Shown: in pieces, positions 29,001-32,945 of the stretch | Numbering within the stretch: position 1 is the stretch's first letter | Layout: each line of letters starts with the position of its first letter | Origin: Schistosoma haematobium | Lineage: Eukaryota; Platyhelminthes; Trematoda; Strigeidida; Schistosomatidae | NCBI RefSeq assembly: GCF_000699445.3 | Contig: NC_067202.1 | Location: forward strand, 15,653,924-15,717,923 | DNA length: 64,000 nt | Direction: 5' to 3' | Translations under genes and position numbers: made by a program | The notes under the pieces: model-generated | Database searches by the model: none | The model's input: the letters and a program-made list of their open reading frames with translations, nothing else | What the model was told of the DNA's origin: nothing

Positions 29001-31151
29001 GTGTCCTTACTTTATTAGCTGGAAGGAGGGCGGTTATTTAAACATATTAGAAACAAAATAAAAATATGAACAGTAGTTTACCTCTAAGTATTCAAGAAAT
29101 CCATCCTCATGTTCACTTGGAGCTTTAGGTTTCATCAAAGCAATTTGCTCCACTTCGCCTTGTAATATAAGGAATCGATTATGATCAATATCCACGCCAT
29201 GACTGCGCAAAAGATTAGCCACATCACGATAAACAGCTCGAGTACCATCAACCAAATAGCAACTTGAATTATCTTTGTATGCTCGTCGTGAAATAACAAA
29301 CTGACTATTTGGAACAACCTATCACAAAAAGCAATACCTTTTTCATGAAACAGGATAATATGACTGCTCTGAACGTAATTATTTATAAGTATTTATATAA
29401 GCATAATTTTCTTCTTACGAAACAACTGGAAAATGCTTTTTGCTACAAAATACGTAAGAATGGAAAAACAAAGCTTGGCTGACTGCGAAACGCCATTAGA
29501 GCTAGAGGATATTCGTAAGTTACTAGTATTTGATCACAGATGTCTCAGAAATATTGCTCGCATCTGCTGGGATCACTGGGTAAGTAATAGTGAGGTTAGA
29601 CACAAGGTATTAGGGAATGATGATAGTAAATCAGTTTATGAGGTTGTGAATCTTCATCTACTGAGACGGTTGAACCACGTGTTACGTATGCCTGAACACT
29701 GATTACCACGACGCACAATACTGACTAGTGTAGGGATGGTCGGAAGAAAGTTAGAGGCGACCAAGCCAAAACGTGGCATCAGCCCTTGAAGTCACTAACT
29801 TCTGGTCTGAGCAATGTTGGTTGATGCAGACTACTTGGTTGGAGTCCACGTGACTATCGTAACCAATGGTTCTAGACTCTGTGTCACATGGTTCAGAATC
29901 GATCACAATGGCGTCTGTGTATACACTCACAGTCTTCCCTTAAACTGTGAGATTAAAATCGCTTCATATCTTTCTTTCTACAAAATAATTCTTTTTCCCT
30001 GTATCATATCCTTACACGCAATTTTTTACATATTATCACTAAGGTAAACGCTTCAATAGGTTTGGTGTTCATCTTGTTGTGCTAATGAGGTGTGGCAACT
30101 TTGACCTATGCATATATGTGCCTGGTCCTACATTGTAGATGACTGATTGATAGGTATCTGAAGGCGACTAAGAAAAGCATTTCATTTCACAAAACAAATT
30201 ATAATAAACAAAAGAGTTCAAGTTTGGTTTCGCAGAAACTTAACTTTTCCAGAATTTGAGCAACCACATGTAAGTATAGTCTTTCATTAATTCAGTCAGT
30301 CAGCTACAACGTAGGACCAGGCACATATATGCATCGGTCCAAGTTCCCATACCTCTTTAGAACAGTAAGATGAACACCGGATTCATAGAAGTAGTAGTCT
30401 TTAAAGGATCCCTTTATTACACTAACATTTTGATTGCTATTTCGCGTTATAGAATGTGGTCGTAGCAAGTTGAAAATAACTTCGGTGTTAATAATAATAA
30501 GCACAAGACCTTAATTTTGTTGTAGTAGTAACTTTTGGCATATAAGAATTAGTGGCACGACACAGATGTCCAGTCTAAAGTGGATGGAGCAGCTTTAAAT
30601 ACAATGATCCGACGAGAGATAATAAAAAGTAAAAGTCTGAATAACTGAAGGTATAAATAAATACATATATATACTTACTTCATAGTCCAAAGCACCAGGA
30701 CCATGATCAATAATTTTTTGAAAGTGTACAGACACTTCACAGCTACTAGCATTAGGTACCAGTTCACTATAGTGTATAAGTTGACTAATTTTCTTCGAAC
30801 GAACTTTTGATGCCCGATAACCAAACACGAACAGCATTGAATCAATTACATTACTTTTACCGCTTCCATTAGGGCCTGAAATTATATTTTTTCATTACAC
30901 ACAATAAAACATGTCCACCTACCGATAATACAACTAAAATTTTTATGGAATGGTCCCATAACACGCATACCACCATAAGATTTGAAATTTTCCGTAACAA
31001 TTTGAGTGATCATTAATCTTGGGCCATTAGCATCTAAAGACTGTGCTAACGGAGGCGGTGGAGGGATATCTACAGGTCCACAATCATTAAGAATATCTTC
31101 ATCATTCATGATTGGTGGACATTCATTAAGGAGTTCAGATGTGTTCGTCAT
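72..31151 (-). CDS. SMC4: SMC4, condensin ATPase subunit (12 exons, C-terminus off window)
   Basis: SMC4 pairs with SMC2 as the ATPase core of condensin I and II, which compact and resolve mitotic chromosomes in the nucleus. Twelve exons code for about 1133 residues in one consistent frame. The order is an N-terminal head with a proline run followed by the conserved block ending FKSYGG; Walker A GPNGSGKS at residues 77-84; a long coiled coil (about 240-560); a hinge (about 567-740, with [18 protein letters not shown] and SGAMSGGGG); and the returning coiled coil. An Asp10-Glu4 run lies at about 1049-1062. The signature motif and Walker B are beyond the left edge. The LMITQIV and FKSY region and the hinge match SMC4 rather than SMC2 or cohesin SMCs (family knowledge). 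Introns range from 47 nt to 6.4 kb and are full of transposable elements. Start chosen: the first ATG after a strong splice acceptor. Confidence 0.95.
523..1819. other. SMC4 intron 11, 3' part
   Basis: Non-coding. It holds a Rep-A copy (about 760-1312). The remainder (523-759 and 1313-1819) is AT-rich sequence in which I recognise nothing. Confidence 0.7.
760..1312 (+). repeat. Rep-A retroposon, near full length
   Basis: Begins with the family's CAAATGCC start and GTATACA/CTGCC block, carries the ACCGGCTACCATGGGACTGC and CCACTGCCTTGTGGATCAGA blocks, and ends TGTTCAAGTAAATAAACAAA. Family members in this window share this order and an AAATA-rich 3' tail. No long ORF, so a non-autonomous retroposon is inferred. 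Confidence 0.8.
1820..2133 (-). repeat. 3' LTR of the Ty3/Gypsy element
   Basis: 314 bp, one mismatch to the 5' LTR. The pol ORF reads 24 nt into it before stopping at 2110. Confidence 0.95.
2110..5541 (-). CDS. Gag C-terminus/Pol polyprotein of the Ty3/Gypsy element (1143 codons)
   Basis: Domains in order: CCHC zinc knuckle [14 protein letters not shown] (61-74); aspartic protease LIDTGAA (catalytic Asp about 123); reverse transcriptase with YGDD about 420; RNase H starting [12 protein letters not shown] about 570; integrase HHCC zinc domain about 780-820; catalytic core with VDVMG, LTDQG and ERNNRTL supplying Asp-Asp-Glu at about 840-942; and a basic C-terminal domain. No frameshift or internal stop. 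It has no ATG at the frame opening (first in-frame ATG about 5523), so expression probably needs readthrough from gag. YGDD rather than the more common YxDD with Ile/Val/Leu is notable for this group. Confidence 0.95.
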   Translation of the reverse strand: MNAAQPMDISELAKVTRQLMTRTVAPVGCEKQEMSNVEKKIEELEREIAAIRVNNKRNDKCYACGGTGHWKINCPTRRRRRYVRRYNECSFYPRNLGIVALVDRGAVYTRVNINERDLVCLIDTGAAVSLIGKEQCKRIKPCTLAVHTIGGHMLEVFGVSNSIVKLGDAEINFPFVVTTSLSRPILGANFLREVKAIVDLRSGKVVTKYGPLTIHESSEVAEIRVAADVSSKKPNIHELCKKYAKLFTGDGEPYGFCDRVKHEIPIKNSRVNIFATRRVPVHLWAEVNRQVQEMLKEGIIEEADSPYSSPLLLVKKPNGKYRFCVDFKELNNITDLKPCAMPTVVETLDRLQNATVFTVLDLRSGYWQLPIKQSDRSKTAFTVRDKQYQFKRMPFGLAGAPFTFRRLMTLLLKNLDNVEVYGDDVVVYSQTETDHIKHVEAVLKRIDEFGLRINKDKSQIAKSSVTLLGHKVGNGEIKPLPEKILTIKNIAVPNSKRKLRQFLGRAAFYSRFVKNFNEIAAPLYKLLNSTKFTWTETAEQTFNRIKNMLDDRQMTLRLPEPGRLFTVATDASDHGIGAVLSQADRVVEYASRVLTPAEQKYSTIEKECLAIVWAVEKWRPYLLGRRFHIETDHKPLQWLKTARDPRGKLARWMIRLQEYDFSIGHVPGKENVMADYLSRPDMEADLPLTAYAVNSLEGDPLELVRQQKTDPNLREVIRVIKEGADVDKRTMDKEVITLLRQKERLRVNSYGVLTWQDDDENWVAVIPKDWRRKVIHECHQVAHTGIARTTDLLRQSAYWPSMRDDVAEYVLTCQQCQLMKSDRYRQPPLQSIPVTAVGDLWSVDVMGPFPQTASGNQYLLVMTEHATRWVDAVPIADQRARTVTEVVIRHIVACHGIPKMILTDQGPCFESDEFKARLKQFGIKRIRTTPYHPQTNGLTERNNRTLKEWLASKGGNWEKELPLILLAHRSSTQGTTKNSPFLLMYGRQPRLPMHNKTWPQQQKWTTTRLRKESREAIRNVEKKQISDTKKAEQQRRTWKPFAVGDLVRCRERKSNIAGGAGSGKLASKWEGPYVITERRGSVYTIRGEDKQKRVNASQLQRWFQDHHGCESRKAPKNTAVRRSERLRQQLVKRGDECGACYLY
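2134..2150 (-). other. Polypurine tract of the Ty3/Gypsy element
   Basis: Minus-strand AAAAGGGGGGACGAG next to the 3' LTR start, the plus-strand priming site of LTR elements. Confidence 0.75.
5554..5973 (-). CDS. Gag-like ORF of the Ty3/Gypsy element (139 aa)
   Basis: First ATG after the primer-binding site (5973); begins [13 protein letters not shown], followed by [16 protein letters not shown] and [13 protein letters not shown], a helical capsid-type Gag segment. It ends at a TAA, yet the same frame is open again for 1147 codons. The zinc knuckle expected at the Gag end lies after that stop. Suppression of the stop or a recent inactivating mutation are both possible. Confidence 0.8.
   Translation of the reverse strand: MKIPWPKEFEDGDVLSFLKEFEAVAELVGVKVPKAKLVVLGTLLRGRAKAVYDSLDGAGGKTTWETVTERLAAEFDSPVDREDALQKFRLARLPVDGDPLVLAVELTRLSRHALPSLDKESEAQLLASQFIESVPATVS
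5978..5998 (-). other. Primer-binding site of the Ty3/Gypsy element
   Basis: On the minus strand TTTGGTGTCGCTGCC follows the 5' LTR directly. TGGTGTCGCTGCC would pair with a tRNA ending GGCAGCGACACCA. Which tRNA that is I cannot say. Confidence 0.6.
5999..6312 (-). repeat. 5' LTR of the Ty3/Gypsy element
   Basis: 314 bp, 313 identical to the other LTR. Minus-strand start TGTGGTGCGTGC and end TTCACTACA. The last part contains ACCCGTGTTCTCC, also seen in fragments at 27.0 and 44.5 kb. Confidence 0.95.
6317..6931. repeat. Direct duplication, ~150 bp, twice (6531-6680, 6719-6865)
   Basis: Two copies starting CAACTCTTCACT and ending in ACACAC runs, offset 188 bp, with only a few differences and a 38-bp pyrimidine-rich spacer. 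It lies between the LTR element and the SMC4 exon 11 donor. Confidence 0.85.
6932..7132 (-). CDS. SMC4: SMC4 exon 11 (coiled coil)
   Basis: 67 codons beginning [19 protein letters not shown] and ending NIQNE. Acceptor TTTATAG, donor GAA|GTAAGT. It lies just 5' of the 6.4 kb intron that contains the Ty3/Gypsy insertion. Confidence 0.92.
7190..7420 (-). repeat. Interspersed repeat (inverted partner at 9575-9790)
   Basis: Reads on the minus strand CTTGGAACCCTACTAA, GGAGGATAGGTAGTC, CATTTCCTAGATATTTCTG, GATTGGCTAAACT. The same order appears on the plus strand at 9575-9790 and in diverged form at 50655-50870. Nature of the repeat unknown. Confidence 0.7.
7420..7492. repeat. (AT)n microsatellite, ~73 bp
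   Basis: Uninterrupted AT dinucleotide run in SMC4 intron 10. Self-complementary, so prone to slippage and cruciform formation. Confidence 0.95.
7493..7973. other. SMC4 intron 10, unrecognised stretch
   Basis: AT-rich, no ORF of note and no family I recognise. Confidence 0.6.
7974..8785 (-). mobile_element. NLR-C non-LTR retrotransposon, 3' end
   Basis: Minus-strand ORFs encode [54 protein letters not shown] and a Trp-rich C-terminus, typical of the region after the RT domain in CR1/RTE-like elements. The 3' UTR ends TAGCTGACTGACTGA (plus: TCAGTCAGTCAGCTACAACG). 5' truncated, with a frame break near 8412-8419. Confidence 0.8.
8790..8985 (-). repeat. NLR-C fragment
   Basis: Diverged second copy of the segment containing CCAAGTAGTCTGCACCAACC and CATGGCTCAG, directly next to the larger NLR-C copy. 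Decayed, no ORF. Confidence 0.65.
8986..9574. other. SMC4 intron 10, unrecognised stretch
   Basis: Contains an 84-codon ORF (9159-9413) without recognisable motifs; probably chance. Nothing else recognised. Confidence 0.5.
9575..9814 (+). repeat. Interspersed repeat, inverted partner of 7190-7420
   Basis: Plus-strand copy of the TTTGGAACCCTACTAAGC/CATTTCCTAGATATTTCTG repeat, roughly 80-85% similar by eye. It ends where the NLR-B fragment begins. Confidence 0.7.
9815..10440 (+). mobile_element. NLR-B non-LTR retrotransposon, 5'-truncated
   Basis: Begins at [13 protein letters not shown] and encodes [32 protein letters not shown], the [14 protein letters not shown] block, [14 protein letters not shown] and, after a frame change, [16 protein letters not shown]. 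It ends in a GTAAGTAAGTA tail. This is the region after the RT domain of a non-LTR element. Confidence 0.85.
10552..10830 (-). CDS. SMC4: SMC4 exon 10 (coiled coil)
   Basis: 93 codons, phase 0 on both sides. Contains [19 protein letters not shown], equivalent to the family's post-hinge coil. Acceptor CTAAAG, donor GAT|GTAAGT. Confidence 0.92.
10898..11357 (+). repeat. Rep-A copy
   Basis: Starts CCCCTAAATGCCCTGG and ends GTTCAAATAAATAAGTAAATA. With the oppositely oriented copy at 11372-11572 it forms a tail-to-tail inverted pair. Confidence 0.85.
11372..11572 (-). repeat. Rep-A copy, truncated, inverted to its neighbour
   Basis: Minus-oriented 3' ~200 bp of Rep-A (ATATTGGTGCAACGGGG ... CCATGGTAGCC). 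It ends abruptly at a SINE-S fragment. Confidence 0.8.
11575..11745. repeat. Rearranged SINE-S copy
   Basis: The 3' body (CCACCATTGAAAACCTGGAA, GGACGGCC-like) reads on minus, followed by a plus-oriented part with B box GGTTTCGAATC and GTTGAGGAGTCCCATAC. The two halves point in opposite directions, so this is an inverted chimera rather than a simple insertion. Confidence 0.65.
11979..12259. mobile_element. MITE-F, complete copy
   Basis: 281 bp with terminal inverted repeats GGTGAGACTATAATTTATGG / reverse complement CCAGGAATTATAGTCTCACC. The 7-mer ACAAGAC lies at both flanks. No ORF. Small size plus inverted ends define a MITE. Confidence 0.85.
12260..12494. other. SMC4 intron 9, unrecognised stretch
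   Basis: AT-rich. Nothing recognised. Confidence 0.5.
12495..12990 (-). repeat. Rep-A copy, near full length
   Basis: Minus orientation from the AAATA-type tail (near 12495) to the GAAATGC start block (about 12985). All main family blocks present but diverged. Confidence 0.8.
12991..13369. other. SMC4 intron 9, unrecognised stretch
   Basis: Contains two short open frames (to 13144 and 13145-13342) with no motif. The GGACGTTTTATTTCGGAATC segment looks repeat-like but has no second copy I can see here. Confidence 0.4.
13370..13545 (+). repeat. SINE-T, tRNA-like SINE
   Basis: A-box-like TAGTTCAGTGG followed about 45 nt later by B-box-like GGGTTTGAGTACC, then a body CAGTTGACGAGTCCC ... GGATTCCACTGCTAGCCACT shared with 59830-59985. 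A pol III promoter layout typical of tRNA-derived SINEs. Confidence 0.7.
13768..14076 (-). CDS. SMC4: SMC4 exon 9 (hinge end, return coil)
   Basis: 103 codons. Starts [15 protein letters not shown], the glycine-rich hinge end, then basic/acidic heptads. Acceptor TTTTTCAG, donor GAA|GTAAGT. Confidence 0.95.
14077..14654. other. SMC4 intron 8, unrecognised stretch
   Basis: No coding or repeat signal recognised, apart from a weak tRNA-like AGTTCGAACCCCGGACTTGG near 14260. Confidence 0.5.
14655..14905 (+). repeat. NLR-C 3' fragment
   Basis: Diverged plus-strand copy of the NLR-C C-terminal coding and 3' UTR segment (GGATGGAAGAAAGCTAG, AAACCAAGACGTGGTATCAG). Confidence 0.65.
14906..15763. other. 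SMC4 intron 8, unrecognised stretch
   Basis: About 860 bases with a 62-codon minus-strand open frame (15039-15227) without motifs. Nothing recognised. Confidence 0.5.
15764..15990 (-). CDS. SMC4: SMC4 exon 8 (hinge, middle)
   Basis: Reads [11 protein letters not shown] after joining, then [16 protein letters not shown] and RYRVVTLQ, all hinge landmarks. Donor CAA|GTAAGA, phase 0. Confidence 0.95.
16215..16440 (+). repeat. NLR-C fragment
   Basis: GGAATGTTGGTCAGTATG, GAGACAGCATTTCATGAAGTC and GTCTAAGCCGTGTAGATAG correspond to the NLR-C C-terminal coding segment. Heavily mutated. Confidence 0.55.
16612..16812 (+). repeat. Rep-A 3' fragment
   Basis: 5'-truncated copy starting CTATGTTCCACTGTCTTGTG and ending GTGTTCAAATAAATAAATA, 40 nt from the SMC4 exon 7 donor. 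Confidence 0.8.
16852..17086 (-). CDS. SMC4: SMC4 exon 7 (hinge, first half)
   Basis: Encodes [16 protein letters not shown] and [16 protein letters not shown], the typical SMC4 hinge dimerisation segment. It ends after one base of a codon, and the donor G|GTAATA joins to exon 8 in phase 1. Confidence 0.95.
17385..17482 (-). repeat. Rep-A 5' fragment
   Basis: Only the 5' ~100 bp of the family is present (minus orientation; ACTTCCCTGACAGTGGCTGT, GTGAGAGCATTTGGAGAGG). Confidence 0.7.
17835..18097. mobile_element. MITE-F with exact 8-bp target duplication
   Basis: 263 bp, ends GGCGAGACTATGATTTATGG and (reverse complement) GGTGAGGCTATAATTTATGG. Flanked by TTTAAAAC on both sides (17827-17834, 18098-18105), an exact 8-bp target-site duplication. 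That length fits Merlin-type (IS1595-like) transposons. Confidence 0.9.
18348..18764 (-). CDS. SMC4: SMC4 exon 6 (coiled coil up to hinge)
   Basis: 139 codons of coiled coil with a short low-complexity [10 protein letters not shown] break. Donor CAG|GTAAAA, phase 0. The join SALQ|ADNSRN fits the family's entry to the hinge. Confidence 0.92.
18785..20266. other. SMC4 intron 5, unrecognised stretch
   Basis: About 1.5 kb with short open frames (19106-19336 plus; 19918-20133 minus) and no motifs. No other copies in this window noticed. Confidence 0.5.
20267..20602 (-). CDS. SMC4: SMC4 exon 5 (coiled coil; GC donor)
   Basis: 112 codons of charged coiled coil ending KKKHEEVYK. The only donor that keeps the frame and gives a sensible join is AAG|GCAAGT, a consensus GC-AG intron. 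The nearest GT (GAA|GTTTAT, two codons upstream) is a weak match. Confidence 0.88.
20603..21104. other. SMC4 intron 4, mostly unrecognised
   Basis: A decayed SINE-S head is possible near 20840-20870 (GAGCACTTAACCATTGAAG). Otherwise nothing recognised. Confidence 0.4.
21105..21255 (-). repeat. SINE-S, decayed copy
   Basis: AATAGGACTCTACAGAAGTGTGCATCC then GCGAGCACATAATTATTAGACCACTAGG match the SINE-S body and A-box side in order. The B box is lost. Confidence 0.6.
21256..21774. other. SMC4 intron 4, unrecognised stretch
   Basis: AT-rich. Nothing recognised. Confidence 0.5.
21775..22330 (-). mobile_element. NLR-C copy, decayed
   Basis: Plus-strand GTCGGTCACAACGTAGAACC is the reversed 3' end. 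Further on, CCATTGTAAACGATTTTGAG, AACTGATGCCATG and CGCCACAAATGACGCAAG follow the NLR-C order. Frames are broken. Confidence 0.65.
22331..22814. other. SMC4 intron 4, continuation of decayed repeat
   Basis: A 111-codon plus-strand open frame spans 22222-22557 but is antisense to NLR-C-like sequence in its first half and has no motif. The remainder is AT-rich. Confidence 0.4.
22815..23265 (-). repeat. Rep-A copy
   Basis: Minus orientation, AAACACATAAATATTGG tail side to CTGACAGTGATTGTATGCAC start side. Joins directly to an NLR-C 3' end. Confidence 0.8.
23270..23428 (-). repeat. NLR-C 3' end, cut by an LTR element
   Basis: AGTCAGTCAGTCAGTAACAACG is the reversed NLR-C 3' terminus. The copy stops at GAAGATGTTAT, where the LTR element's 5' LTR begins. 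Confidence 0.7.
23425..24985 (+). mobile_element. Internally deleted LTR retrotransposon
   Basis: A direct repeat, CTCAGAGGCTGAGACTTG onward, occurs at 23433-23590 and 24833-24975. The first copy is followed by ATTGGCGACGGCG, a primer-binding-site-like start. The second belongs to a longer LTR that begins TGTTAGGATGTG at about 24629, right after A-rich AAAAAAAAAGGGAGG (polypurine tract). The 5' LTR lacks most of its first part. The interior holds one ORF and no protease, RT or integrase, so it is non-autonomous. Confidence 0.75.
23753..24697 (+). CDS. Gag-like ORF of the deleted LTR element (314 aa)
   Basis: Begins [18 protein letters not shown], a Gln-rich helical start like Ty3-type schistosome Gag proteins (recalled, not checked). 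The middle is acidic ([17 protein letters not shown]), and the last ~55 codons run across the polypurine tract into the 3' LTR, so they are not an evolved domain. The open frame starts earlier, at 23705, but the ATG at 23753 suits the leader better. Zinc knuckle, capsid homology region and Pol are absent. An unbroken frame of this length in such a deleted element is curious. Confidence 0.55.
   Translation: MVTSPDDQLQLLLDRQQQRFRKSQLNVLDNLRTQLLNLPCFGDVTELDDLISHLHTELENDCRMYECANKSLYESLTSSKTNEAVVHDPSSGPEMSVSETCPVVGLSPIASETLCTDTGLSRPQEDDVILNAHKCIAVPVHKETEIYIESTYPVSNDGVPDMGSDNNAHNCDEISHKNEENISTESNDGQRCNLILLDVDFPNDSLSADEILNEFENNASEEPNSDLKSKIVHYHLVISSGFYIQCEKHVLNKVELIVTWGYEDPTLFRGGGWTRKNLKSGYQLRIFKKKREVLGCAEKYTNNYHVKSNDVLGL
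25020..25560 (-). mobile_element. NLR-C copy
   Basis: Plus-strand GCATACGTAACACGTG, CATCAATTGATTTGCCATCC, GGTCCCAGGATATACGAGCA and GTTGATAGACGGATATCTCGCC follow the NLR-C coding order in reverse. A 69-codon open frame (25318-25527) encodes [14 protein letters not shown], the post-RT segment. Confidence 0.75.
25665..25946 (-). CDS. SMC4: SMC4 exon 4 (coiled-coil start)
   Basis: 94 codons. Begins DIIGSSRF, the continuation of the EYLE motif, then moves into Lys/Glu-rich heptads. Acceptor CTAG, donor GAA|GTAAGT. Third positions are strongly AT-biased. Confidence 0.93.
25973..26038. repeat. (TAA)n microsatellite
   Basis: About 20 trinucleotide units in SMC4 intron 3, 27 nt from the exon 4 acceptor. 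Followed at 26090-26107 by a (GT)n run. Confidence 0.95.
26318..26790 (+). repeat. Rep-A copy
   Basis: Starts CCCCCGAATGCCCTGGTATG and ends TTTATGTGTTGAAATAATAATAAG. All main blocks present, with a deletion between GCGCTCTAACC and GATCCCAAACC. Confidence 0.85.
26983..27050 (-). repeat. Fragment of the Ty3/Gypsy LTR family
   Basis: CTGTAATTTTGTGCTCAAATACATTCGATTGTCCCC... ACTCGTGTTCTTCTCCACTACA matches, in reverse complement, the last ~65 bp of the 314-bp LTR at 1820-2133. Confidence 0.75.
27130..27312 (-). repeat. SINE-S, tRNA-derived SINE with intact A and B boxes
   Basis: On the minus strand: GCCGGCTTAGTGGTGTAGAGG (A box) and GGTTCGAATCC (exact B box) about 45 nt apart, then GGATTGTGGATGCACATTGC, TGAGGAGCACCACAATAGG and ACGGCCGTCCAATGATTCC. 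The best-preserved head of the family here. Confidence 0.85.
27313..29081. other. SMC4 intron 3, mostly unrecognised
   Basis: AT-rich. A MITE-F-like partial copy lies at about 27975-28150 (TTTTATGGACGAACTAATCAG, GATGTCAGTTCATGGAC). A decayed tRNA-like GGGATTGAACTCTTGAT is near 28490 (minus). Nothing else recognised. Confidence 0.5.
29082..29318 (-). CDS. SMC4: SMC4 exon 3 (head, end of N-lobe)
   Basis: 79 codons, phase 0 on both sides. Contains [31 protein letters not shown] and GFLEYLE, the Q-loop region shared by SMC4 proteins. Donor GAG|GTAAAC. Confidence 0.95.
29460..30151 (+). mobile_element. NLR-C copy, 3' end
   Basis: Open frame to 29702 encodes [49 protein letters not shown]. Then frames break, and the 3' UTR ends CTACATTGTAGATGACTGATTGATA. 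5'-truncated. It sits inside SMC4 intron 2 in antisense orientation. Confidence 0.8.
30292..30375 (-). repeat. NLR-C 3' UTR fragment
   Basis: TCAGTCAGTCAGCTACAACGTAGGACC... is the reversed 3' end of NLR-C, ~80 bp only. Faces the plus-oriented copy that ends at 30151. Confidence 0.8.
30679..30875 (-). CDS. SMC4: SMC4 exon 2 (Walker A)
   Basis: Acceptor TTTCAG|GCCC. It completes GPNGSGKS and continues through [17 protein letters not shown], the ATP-binding head of SMC4. Donor GAA|GTAAGT, phase 0. Confidence 0.95.
30923..31151 (-). CDS. SMC4: SMC4 exon 1 (start codon, N-terminal head)
   Basis: Codes for 76 residues plus one base: an acidic start, a PPPPP run, then RLMITQIV and FKSYGG, the conserved lead-in to the SMC head. 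Donor G|GTAGGT. Phase 1 into exon 2 across an intron of only 47 nt. Confidence 0.93.
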
Positions 31152-31176
31152 TTGTGGACTAGTTCAATGCTGACTG
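31152..31176 (-). promoter_or_regulatory. Splice acceptor 22 nt before SMC4 ATG (5'UTR intron or spliced-leader site)
   Basis: A pyrimidine run followed by TTTCAG ends at 31174, and a 22-nt leader (31152-31173) then precedes the ATG. Schistosome mRNAs may use cis-spliced 5'UTR introns or trans-spliced leaders at such sites; the sequence alone does not decide. No core promoter could be recognised. Confidence 0.55.
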
Positions 31177-31586
31177 AAAAAAATACATAAGAACACAACA
31201 CAAAACCCGAATTAGATGATAAAATTGAGTAGGACAGTTGTGTTATCTATATTTATTATGAATATGTTGTCCTGCACACAACTGAATTGACGAAACTTGA
31301 AAAGGCAATGAGGAATTTTCATAATAATCAAACGGAAGACAGCATATAGATGATAATAATTGATAACCTTTCGCTGATAACTTAAATGAAATGGGACTGT
31401 CAGGTGGATGAATTATCAAAGGATAATGATCAACCCGGTGAATATGCTATGTAAGTACACTAGAATTTGATCTGCCAAGAAGTGTGACATCATGGTATAC
31501 TGCATTTTGTAGTTCATAAGCTGAACCATCCACTTAGTCGCTTACGTACATCAAAATGGAGTGACTTCATTAATAGCTGAATTTTC

Positions 31587-32384
31587 GGTGGGACTATAAT
31601 TTATGAACGACCTTTGAGCGATTTTTAAGTGAGTTTGAGAATATCCAACTCACTAGGGCTAAATGGCCCCCAAATGCCCTAGCACAGCTGAGGGAGGGGA
31701 GAGTCAGCTCTCGCTCTCCAAATGCTTTTATATAGCGACGCGCACACAATTAATCTCAGGGAAGTCCTACTCACTGCTTTCTCGCGCCACGGATATTGTT
31801 CATGAAATTGACAGGACGGGAAGAGAATGTCCGAGGCTTCAACCGTGTTAGTGGATATAGAGGGCTCACCGAGGGGAGTTGGAAAACCTTCATTCCAAAC
31901 CAATGGTGCACATGGATTTCAGGATCCTGAAGGAACAAATGGCGTATGAACCAGTTGTTGGACACTGGCTACCACTGAACTGCATCTCAAGACATTGCTT
32001 CATTGCCTTGTGGGTCAGACCTTTAGGTCAAAGGCTGCGGGCGTAGCCGCCTAAGAGAGCCACCTGCTTCAGTCTGGGCACCCGATCAGTACCATGGTCC
32101 ATACAAATCAATCGACTTGTGTTGCGCATATATATCTGGTGCCCCTTTGTACCAATATTTGTGTTCAAATAAAATAGGTAAGGGTTAAAAGACGATTATA
32201 AATTAGTGTGAGAAATTATGATCTACAGTTGGACGACATGGTTGAGAATGAGTTTGATTACAAATTGACCTCAGCTATAATGCCGAAACATTACTTAGCC
32301 GTATCGATGAATGAATTTGGAGCAAACAAAACGAGCCTTACTATCTAGAATCCGATCGGTCCGTCAATATATTATGGTCTCGCC
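31587..32384. mobile_element. MITE-F interrupted by a Rep-A insertion
   Basis: Left end GGTGGGACTATAATTTATG at 31587, right end (reverse complement) GGCGAGACCATAATATATTG at 32384. The MITE interior resumes after 32176 with TTATAAATTAGTGTGAG... and GACCTCAGCTATAATGCCG. The Rep-A copy fills 31660-32176. Confidence 0.8.
31660..32176 (+). repeat. Rep-A retroposon nested in MITE-F
   Basis: Starts CCCCCAAATGCCCTAGCA and ends TATTTGTGTTCAAATAAAA. Flanks AGGGCTAAA and AGGGTTAAA suggest a short target duplication, as expected for target-primed retroposition. Confidence 0.85.
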
Positions 32385-32662
32385 GACTACAACACAAGGC
32401 TTAAACGCAACATGCATATTTTGTTTCCGTAGTAACTAATAACCGTGAAGTTTCATAACCTTTAGGTATTTCAATTACGTACATACTTAAAAGCATGTCA
32501 AGATCAAAGGACAACATGAGATCGAATGTAATGGTGAAAAAAAGTCATATGGAATGAGTATATTTAATGACATATTATACATGAAAAACATGATAGATCC
32601 ATACCAAACAAGTACAACTGTTTTACGCCTTTGATATTCAAAAGCCTAAACCTAAGTCCTGT
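32385..32662. other. Palindrome outer flank with partial duplicate
   Basis: 32572-32662 (ATTATACATGAAAAACATGA ... AAGTCCTGT) is a roughly 90% copy of 33851-33948 inside the left arm. The palindrome's left arm begins directly after it. Confidence 0.7.
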
Positions 32663-32945
32663 CATCAGCTTTTTACTCTCCAGTACACTATGTTGACTTG
32701 CTATTAGTTTTATTTTACCCCTCGGTACCATATCGATAACTCATATATTTCCATACCTTTGCGCCTACTTTGATAAACAAATATCCTACCTTATACCCTT
32801 CTTAATGCGTATACTCTGACTGGCAAACTATGCCTTATACTATAGTCAATCAAAGCATTGCATCGATAAGTTACTGACCAGCAAGTATTGATGGTAATGG
32901 CAATGACTACAACCCAACGGCATTTGTAGGGCAGAACATTTCGTC

